A stretch of DNA of 45,655 nucleotides, taken from NCBI GenBank assembly GCA_022772525.1, contig JALFAD010000010.1:1-45655 (forward strand). The letters run 5' to 3'. The position numbers and the translations under genes are program-made. How positions within the stretch are numbered: the stretch's first letter is position 1; the number at the start of each line of letters is the position of its first letter. The notes beneath the pieces were generated by a model that was not told the DNA's origin, did not search any database, and worked only from the letters and a program-made list of their open reading frames with translations. This stretch comes from Clostridiales bacterium. GTDB taxonomy: Bacteria > Bacillota > Clostridia > Oscillospirales > Oscillospiraceae. Shown in pieces: positions 40,427 to 45,655 of this stretch.

Positions 40427-41270
40427 CCTCCGTCACCCCCAGATAGGCCTCGATGACCCGCTTGTTGTGCTGCACCTCTTTGGGCACGCCCCGGGCAATC
40501 TCACTGCCGAAATCAATGACATAAATATAGTCGGAAATTTTCATGACCAGATCCATGTGGTGCTCGATGAGGAACACCGTCAGGTGGTGGGTATCCCGAA
40601 TCTCCTGAATGTACTGGGCCAGCTCCTGAGTTTCCTGGGGGTTCATGCCCGCGGCGGGTTCGTCGAGAAGCAGCAGCTTTGGGTCGGTCGCCAGTGCCCG
40701 GGCGATTTCCAGACGGCGCTGGAGGCCGTAGGGCAGGCTGGTGGCGAGTTCGTCCTTGTATTGATCCAGTCCCTGCTCTTTGAGCAGCTCCATGGTCTCC
40801 TCCCGCATCCGGGTCTCCTCCTTGGCGTTGGTGCGGAAGGTGGCGGAAAATACGTTCTGCTTGGCCCGCATATGCTTGGCAACCAGCACATTTTCAAACA
40901 CCGTCATGCTCTTCCACAGGCGGATGTTCTGGAAGGTTCGGGCGATGCCCAGCTCCACAACGTGATCCGGGGCAGGATTCACGATTTTTTGGTTTACATA
41001 AGTCTGAGCGTCCTTACCCAGATAATTTTTCTTCATTTTTCCCGTGGGATGGCTGCAAATCATGGTTTTGCCCATGAATTCCACCCTGCCGTTGGTGGGT
41101 TGATAGACACCAGTGATGCAGTTGAAGGCCGTGGTCTTGCCCGCGCCGTTGGGGCCGATGAGGGCCACGATCTTGCCTTCCGGCACGTCCAGCGACAGGT
41201 CGTTGACGGCCACCACGCCGCCAAACTGCATGGTCACATGCTCCATGCGAAGAACCATTTTTTCATCCAT
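40419..41270 (-). CDS. livG: Branched-chain amino-acid ABC transporter ATPase LivG
   Basis: A 283-residue ATPase with Walker A GPNGAGKTTAFNCITG, a long insertion before the signature (NPAPDHVVELGIARTFQNIRLW is a LivG mark), LLLLDEPAAGMNP as Walker B, and the C-terminal RGVPKEVQHNKRVIEAYLGV segment. It pairs with LivF as the motor. AGGAGGG precedes the ATG, which lies three bases after the livM stop. Confidence 0.93.
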   Translation of the reverse strand: MDEKMVLRMEHVTMQFGGVVAVNDLSLDVPEGKIVALIGPNGAGKTTAFNCITGVYQPTNGRVEFMGKTMICSHPTGKMKKNYLGKDAQTYVNQKIVNPAPDHVVELGIARTFQNIRLWKSMTVFENVLVAKHMRAKQNVFSATFRTNAKEETRMREETMELLKEQGLDQYKDELATSLPYGLQRRLEIARALATDPKLLLLDEPAAGMNPQETQELAQYIQEIRDTHHLTVFLIEHHMDLVMKISDYIYVIDFGSEIARGVPKEVQHNKRVIEAYLGVTEDE

Positions 41271-41273
41271 GGC

Positions 41274-42506
41274 TTAGCCCTCCTTTCCGGCGGATGCCGC
41301 TTTCTTTTTGGGCTTTAATTTCTTGAGCAGGCCCCCAATTCCGGCCCAGGTCAGCTCCTTTTCGCCCATGATGCCCTGAGAGAAGAACAGGACGATAATC
41401 ATGATGACCACAGAGAAGACCACCATCCGGAAGCCGCTGCGCAGCAGGGGCACCTTGAAGGAGCCGATGTAGGTCTCGGCATCCAGGAACCGCAGCCACC
41501 ACTCGGAGCAGGCCACATACAGGAAGGTGCCGATAACGGAGCCGGAGATGGAGCCGATGCCGCCGATGACCACGATCAGCAGAATCTCATAGGTCATGGT
41601 GGAGGTGAAGGCCTTGGCCTGAGCGTTGGACACATACATGGCAAACAGCGCGCCGCCAACACCGGAGAAGAAGCTGGAAATCACGAAGGACAGCATCTTG
41701 TGTTTGAACAGGCTGATGCCCATGGCTTCGGCAGCCACTTCATCGTCCCGGATGGCCTTGAAGGCCCGGCCGTAGGAGGAGTGGATCAGAAGCACGATGA
41801 CGGTGATGCAAAGAATTGACAAAAGGAACGGCACAAAGGTGCTCAGCCGCAGCACCACCTGACCGGCGGCGTTTTTGATGTTGAAGTCGGCGAAGGTGGG
41901 GAAGCTCTTGAGCATATTGGCGCCGTTGGTGATGGGGCCGAGGGTCTGCCACTGGAAGATGGCCCGCAGAATTTCCGCGAAACCGAGAGTTGCGATAGCA
42001 AGGTAGTCGCTCTTGAGCCGCAGCACGGGGGTGCCAATCAGGGCGGCGAACAGGGCGGCCACCAGACCGGCGCAGATGATGCCCACCAGCACCGCACAGA
42101 TGAGGCTCACGGCCCCGCCGAAGCCCGCAACGCCGAACAGACTCTGGAAGGCGTCAACCAGAGAGAATTTCACCGCGGAGCCGCCGTAGAGGTAGTAGAC
42201 CTGATCCTTGGCAGCCATGGGGACGGTCAAAATTGCGTAAGTGTAAGCGCCCAGCAGCATGAAGCCTGCCTGACCCAGAGAGAACAGGCCGGTGAAGCCG
42301 TTCAGCAGGTTCATGGACACGGCGACGAGGGAGTACACCGCGCCTTTTTTCAGCACGGTAAACAGCTGGCTGGTGGGGGAGAAAACGGCAGGCATTCCGG
42401 GAATCCAGCTGCTGATGTTTTCCAGTACAATCACAAACAGCAGCAGCACCATAATGGCGAGCATGGTCCGGAGGGTACCGGCCCGTTTTTCATTTTTTTG
42501 GAGCAT
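41274..42506 (-). CDS. livM: Branched-chain amino-acid ABC permease LivM
   Basis: A 410-residue integral membrane subunit with about ten spans. LivM marks are GFTGLFSLGQAGFMLLGAYTYA, LKSDYLAIATLGFAEILR, AFKAIRDDEVAAEAMGI and VIGGIGSISGSVIGTFLY. I start it at 42506, where AAGGAGGT lies upstream; a longer reading to 42548 would run into livH. The gap to livH is 13 bases. The C-terminal lysine-rich tail (KKLKPKKKAA) is cytoplasmic. Confidence 0.92.
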   Translation of the reverse strand: MLQKNEKRAGTLRTMLAIMVLLLFVIVLENISSWIPGMPAVFSPTSQLFTVLKKGAVYSLVAVSMNLLNGFTGLFSLGQAGFMLLGAYTYAILTVPMAAKDQVYYLYGGSAVKFSLVDAFQSLFGVAGFGGAVSLICAVLVGIICAGLVAALFAALIGTPVLRLKSDYLAIATLGFAEILRAIFQWQTLGPITNGANMLKSFPTFADFNIKNAAGQVVLRLSTFVPFLLSILCITVIVLLIHSSYGRAFKAIRDDEVAAEAMGISLFKHKMLSFVISSFFSGVGGALFAMYVSNAQAKAFTSTMTYEILLIVVIGGIGSISGSVIGTFLYVACSEWWLRFLDAETYIGSFKVPLLRSGFRMVVFSVVIMIIVLFFSQGIMGEKELTWAGIGGLLKKLKPKKKAASAGKEG

Positions 42507-42519
42507 TTCGTCCACCTCC

Positions 42520-43425
42520 TTAAACCTTATCGGTGGCCTTCTCGCCAAACAGGCCCGTGGGCTTGCAGGTGAGAATCACAATCAGCAGCGCGAAGGTAAA
42601 GGCATCGGAGAACACGGACACGTTCCAGGAAGAGGGCAGGCCCTTGATGATGGTCTCGCAGATGCCGATCAAGAACGCGCCGATCACCGCGCCGGGGATG
42701 GAGCCGATGCCGCCGAACACCGCCGCCACGAAGGATTTAAGACCGGGCATGGCGCCTGCCGTGGGGGTGATGGCGGGGTAGGTGGTGAAGTAGAGGATGG
42801 AGCCCACCACCGCCAGAGCCGAGCCGATGACGAAGGTCATGGAAATGACGTTGTTGATCTTGATGCCCATGAGGCGGCTGGTCTCAAAATCCTTGGAGAC
42901 CGCCCGCATAGCCATGCCGATCTTGGTGTGGTTAATCAGGGTGGTGAGCAGGGCAATCAGTACCAGCACCAGCACAGGGGTAATGATGACCACCAGTTTG
43001 GTGGAAGCGCCGCAGATATTCACGGTTCTGGTCAGAAAATCAATGGATGGGTAGGTCATGGGCTGACCGCCGGTGACATACGTCGCGGTATTTTGCAGCA
43101 GGTAGCTGACGCCGATGGCGGAGATCATGACGGACATTCTCGGCGCGCTGCGCAGGGGCTTGTAGGCCGCCCGCTCAATGAAAAATCCCAGTCCTATGGT
43201 CAGGGCAATGACGATGGGGATAGCGACGTACATGGGCACAGCCGCGGAGATGTAGATACCCAAAAGTCCCGCGACCATGAATACATCGCCGTGGGCGAAG
43301 TTGATCAGGCGCAGGATGCCGTAAACCATGGTATAGCCGATGGCGATCAGAGCCAGCTGACCGCCCAGCGAGATGCCGCTTAGAAGAATGGATACAATGT
43401 ATTCTATGGATAGCAGTTGTTCCAT
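42520..43425 (-). CDS. livH: Branched-chain amino-acid ABC permease LivH
   Basis: A 301-residue permease with about eight spans and LivH marks GGQLALIAIGYTMVYGILRLINFAHGDVFMV and MRAVSKDFETSRLMGI, plus FGGIGSIPGAVIGAFLIG near the C-terminus. The start at 43425 has AGGAGG upstream. Between livJ and livH (43426-43516) there is a hairpin-forming strip (GGCGGGGG...CCCCCGCC on either side of AAATAC-type bases), which may lower transcription into the permease genes. Confidence 0.93.
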   Translation of the reverse strand: MEQLLSIEYIVSILLSGISLGGQLALIAIGYTMVYGILRLINFAHGDVFMVAGLLGIYISAAVPMYVAIPIVIALTIGLGFFIERAAYKPLRSAPRMSVMISAIGVSYLLQNTATYVTGGQPMTYPSIDFLTRTVNICGASTKLVVIITPVLVLVLIALLTTLINHTKIGMAMRAVSKDFETSRLMGIKINNVISMTFVIGSALAVVGSILYFTTYPAITPTAGAMPGLKSFVAAVFGGIGSIPGAVIGAFLIGICETIIKGLPSSWNVSVFSDAFTFALLIVILTCKPTGLFGEKATDKV

Positions 43426-43460
43426 GGGGAACCTCCTGTTCTTTTTCCTCTGACAAAAAA

Positions 43461-43493
43461 CGAGCGTTGGCGGGGGCAAAATACCCCCGCCAG
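43461..43493 (-). terminator. GC-rich hairpin between livJ and livH
   Basis: GGCGGGGGCAAAATACCCCCGCC (written in two halves, GGCGGGGG and CCCCCGCC around CAAAATA, about 43469-43491) can form a short, strong stem. On the reverse strand an AACGCTCGTTTTTTG strip follows, with six T bases, so it looks like an intrinsic terminator that allows read-through, as expected between a binding-protein gene and its permeases. Confidence 0.7.
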
Positions 43494-43516
43494 AAACGTC
43501 AATCGCGGTTTCAATA

Positions 43517-44731
43517 TCAGCTTGCGGAGCCGGTGGGTTCGGTCTCCTCGGCCTGGACAGAGCCGGTCTGCACGGTCTCCAGCACCCAGGTGCCGTTGGC
43601 GGTGTCAGCGGTCTTGATGTAGGCGGTGTCACGGACGGCATCGCCAACCTCGTCAAAGGCGATGGAACCGGACACGCCGGTGTAGGTGACGGAGGGCAGA
43701 ATCTTCATCAGGGCGGCCTTGTCGGCACTGTCGGCCTTCTTCATGGCTTCCAGAGCCACGAAGTAAGCATCGTAGCCCATGGCGGTGACGGCGGAGATGG
43801 TATCGTTGCCGCCGTTGGCAGCCAGAGCCTCGGAGCTGCCGTTGATGTAATCCTTGATGCCCTTATCGAATTCAGCGGAGCCGCCCTCCTGATAGAAGGT
43901 GGAGACATAAACCTTCAGGCTGGTGCCTTTGAGGGCTTCCAGAACCATGTTGTCGTCCAGAGTGTCGGAGCCAAGGAAGGGAGCCTCGATGCCCAGAGAA
44001 TCGGCCTGCTTCAGGATCTGAACGGCGTAGGCGATGGACACGGGGGTGAAGATCACGTCGGCGTTCTCGCTCTTGGCCTTGTTCAGGTAGGAGTTAAAGT
44101 CGGAGTTGCCGGTGGGGAAGGAGTCGGTGATGACCTTGCCGCCTGCGGCCTCGAAGACCTGCTTAAAGAAGGCAATCAGGCCCTGATCGTATTCGTTGCC
44201 GGTCTCGCCCAGGCAGTAAGCGATCTTGGCGCCGAACTTATCCATGCCGAAGTTTGCCAGCACGTCCGCCTGGAAGTTATCCAGGAAGCAGATACGGAAG
44301 TAGTAGCTGTTGCCGGCGGTAACGTTGGGGTTGGTGCAGGTCACGCCGATGGCGGGGATGCCGGCCTCTTCAAACTTGGGGCCGCCGGCCATGGAGACGC
44401 CGGAGCCGTAGGAACCCAGAACGATGGACACGCCGGCGCTGACCAGAGAAGAGGCAGCGGAGGGAGCCTTGTCGGTGGAGGAGCCGTTGTCGCCGTAGAC
44501 CAGCTCGACCTTGTAGGTCTCGCCGCCCAGAGTGACGGTAGGCGCCTGAGAGTTGGCGTACTGCATGCCTAAGATTTCCTTCTTGCCGCCGGAAGCGGAG
44601 TCGCCGGAAGAAGGCTCAAACACGCCGATCTTCACGACCTTCTCGCCGGAAGAAGCGCTGCCGCTGCCGCCGCAGGCGCACAGGGACAGAACCATGCAAA
44701 GAACCAGAAGTAACGCTGTGAGTTTTTTCAT
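43517..44731 (-). CDS. livJ: Branched-chain amino-acid-binding lipoprotein LivJ/LivK
   Basis: A 404-residue extracellular receptor. The signal peptide ends in the lipobox LSLCAC; an S/G linker follows; then the type I periplasmic-binding fold begins VVKIGVFEPSSGDSASGG and continues with VLGSYGSGVSMAGGPKFEEAGIPAIG and a GYDAYFVALEAMKKA segment near the end. GGGAGG lies eight bases before ATG 44731, better than ATG 44737 two bases away. First gene of the liv operon, with a near-consensus promoter. Confidence 0.92.
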   Translation of the reverse strand: MKKLTALLLVLCMVLSLCACGGSGSASSGEKVVKIGVFEPSSGDSASGGKKEILGMQYANSQAPTVTLGGETYKVELVYGDNGSSTDKAPSAASSLVSAGVSIVLGSYGSGVSMAGGPKFEEAGIPAIGVTCTNPNVTAGNSYYFRICFLDNFQADVLANFGMDKFGAKIAYCLGETGNEYDQGLIAFFKQVFEAAGGKVITDSFPTGNSDFNSYLNKAKSENADVIFTPVSIAYAVQILKQADSLGIEAPFLGSDTLDDNMVLEALKGTSLKVYVSTFYQEGGSAEFDKGIKDYINGSSEALAANGGNDTISAVTAMGYDAYFVALEAMKKADSADKAALMKILPSVTYTGVSGSIAFDEVGDAVRDTAYIKTADTANGTWVLETVQTGSVQAEETEPTGSAS

Positions 44732-44795
44732 TTTCATATCCTCCCATCATAAAGCAAGTATCCACGAAATATGGACATCTGTCTTTATGGGGAAC

Positions 44796-44824
44796 ATTAT
44801 AACGGAAGAAATTTCAAATTGCAA
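44796..44824 (-). promoter_or_regulatory. Strong sigma-A promoter of the liv operon
   Basis: On the reverse strand TTGCAA (44824-44819), exactly 17 bases and TATAAT (44801-44796), about 65 bases before the livJ start. The 44825-44997 stretch between this and the divergent promoter shows no gene; its function is not evident. Confidence 0.65.
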
Positions 44825-44997
44825 TCGTTATTTCTTACGCAAAAAAGGAAATTCACCGCTAGATTTTATGCAAAAAGCACAATTCCAAAGGAGAATACCG
44901 GGTACATGTCGGGCGGACGGTTCCCGTGACCGGCAGAAATCGGAAGATCGCCCCGGAGCCGAAGGGAAGTTTTTCTGGCCTAATTTTGACACTTCTC

Positions 44998-45025
44998 TTG
45001 CTTTCTCCCGCAAAGCTGATATAAT
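44998..45025 (+). promoter_or_regulatory. Extended -10 promoter of the last gene
   Basis: TTGCTT (44998-45003), a 16-base spacer and TGATATAAT (45017-45025), a consensus extended -10, lie about 30 bases before the ATG at 45056. Confidence 0.55.
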
Positions 45026-45055
45026 GGGCTCATAATGGGGAAAGGATTGATTTCT

Positions 45056-45655
45056 ATGCGGAAATTTCTTTCAATACTGATGCTGGCATGCCTGCTGTGC
45101 GGCATGGTCCTGCCCGCCGGGGCGGAGGGGGAACCGGCTCAGCTGTACGCCAAGGTTGGAGATGGCGCGAGCTATCAGACAAATCTGACTTTTGAAGCCG
45201 GGAATACCCTCACTGCGAAGTTCTACATATCGAATTCGGATGACAGCACTGCAATAGTAGCCGCTGAAGGGTTCAACGCTCAGGAGGGACTGTCCATTGG
45301 TACGCCGGACGAGAACGGAAACCGCAGCCTGAGTGCATCGACCGCCGGCTCCTATTCGCTGAGTTATGTGTTGAATGGGACGACTTATAGTATGACGATT
45401 ACCGTTACGGTCCCCACCACCAATACCATCACGGTTCCTGATGCCTTGCCCCTGAACACCATTCTGTCTGACCAGACGGCGTTTGATGCGTTCCTGACGA
45501 CAAACCACTACAGCGGCAGCGGCGATCTCACCCTTTTGCTTCCGGCTGGTAATTTGGAGAGCGTTGTCTGCGGTGTCAGTCTTAGTAATGGGTCGTCCCT
45601 GATTTTGAAAGGAACGGCAAATTTGGGTACAACCGTGCAAGGCGGTTTAACAATT
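45056..45655 (+). CDS. Secreted protein, 5' part only (runs off the window)
   Basis: The frame from ATG 45056 stays open for 200 codons to the window end. Residues 1-23 form a signal peptide (MRKFLSILMLACLLCGMVLP-type, ending AGA). After it comes a Thr/Ser/Asn-rich, beta-rich sequence without Cys pairs (LYAKVGDGASYQTNLTFEAGNTL; YSLSYVLNGTTYSMTITVTV, as in Ig-like or adhesin-type modules). AAAGGA precedes the start. It is probably a large surface or wall protein; family and anchoring cannot be judged without the rest. Confidence 0.75.
   Translation, partial: MRKFLSILMLACLLCGMVLPAGAEGEPAQLYAKVGDGASYQTNLTFEAGNTLTAKFYISNSDDSTAIVAAEGFNAQEGLSIGTPDENGNRSLSASTAGSYSLSYVLNGTTYSMTITVTVPTTNTITVPDALPLNTILSDQTAFDAFLTTNHYSGSGDLTLLLPAGNLESVVCGVSLSNGSSLILKGTANLGTTVQGGLTI

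Noticed and set aside
42292..43383. Forward open frame opposite livM/livH
   Set aside because: The translation is low-complexity (His/Gly/Asp-rich) and antisense to conserved permeases.

Overview
The window looks like chromosome of a gut Clostridia member, most likely Oscillospiraceae or a close relative. The reasons are a GC-rich base composition with AT-richer islands, Gram-positive Shine-Dalgarno sites (AGGAGG) and sigma-A promoters, a class B sortase with an adjacent cell-wall substrate, lipoprotein ABC binding proteins, a catabolite-repression (cre) box, and sugar importers encoded without their own ATPase. The taxonomic placement is an inference from protein character. No rRNA or tRNA gene and no CRISPR array was seen.

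Region 1 (about 1-20335) is a tightly overlapping, forward-strand surface-polysaccharide operon. It opens with a promoter and dTDP-4-dehydrorhamnose reductase. It then holds several GT2 glycosyltransferases, two GT-B glycosyltransferases, a further family 1-like glycosyltransferase, a WavE-type protein, an acyltransferase 3 and a Wzx-like flippase. A sugar-nucleotide module joins a DegT/FdtB-type aminotransferase to a GNAT-ketoisomerase fusion, which suggests a dTDP-3-acetamido-3,6-dideoxyhexose. Two groups of small enzymes are embedded: ATP-grasp + HAD, and GDPD-like + HAD + nucleotidyltransferase + cupin, with a second nucleotidyltransferase further on. The cluster ends in decay: a GT14 gene frameshifted at a six-G run, fused to a relic of a second rfbD copy with an internal stop. 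An initiating transferase, a polymerase and rmlA/B/C are not in view.

Region 2 (about 20336-26894) holds a reverse-strand SWIM/SNF2 helicase, a proline-repeat cell-wall protein with an APVTG sorting signal followed by a class B sortase, and a truncated AbrB/SpoVT gene. A perfect 13-bp inverted repeat lies just upstream of the wall-protein gene and covers its ribosome binding site.

Region 3 (26895-38607) is a sialic-acid (nan) utilisation locus: an RpiR regulator with an AGE-type epimerase on the reverse strand, a DUF624 membrane protein, an SGNH esterase, a CUT1 ABC importer (binding protein plus two permeases), a YhcH/NanQ-like protein, N-acetylneuraminate lyase, a DUF218 protein, an ASKHA sugar kinase and glucosamine-6-phosphate deaminase. 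The inferred route is Neu5Ac to ManNAc (NanA), to GlcNAc (AGE), to GlcNAc-6-P (kinase), then to glucosamine-6-P and fructose-6-P; nagA is not in the window. A cre box and three near-identical GAAAAT-type palindromes sit at the two main promoters.

Region 4 (38608-39718) is a mobile-element graveyard: imperfect inverted repeats about 45 bp long enclose a small membrane-protein gene, an IS3/IS150-type transposase tail with its terminal repeat, and an unexplained open frame. Region 5 (39719-44824) is a complete reverse-strand branched-chain amino-acid importer (livJ-H-M-G-F order) with a near-consensus promoter. The window ends inside a forward secreted-protein gene that starts at 45056.
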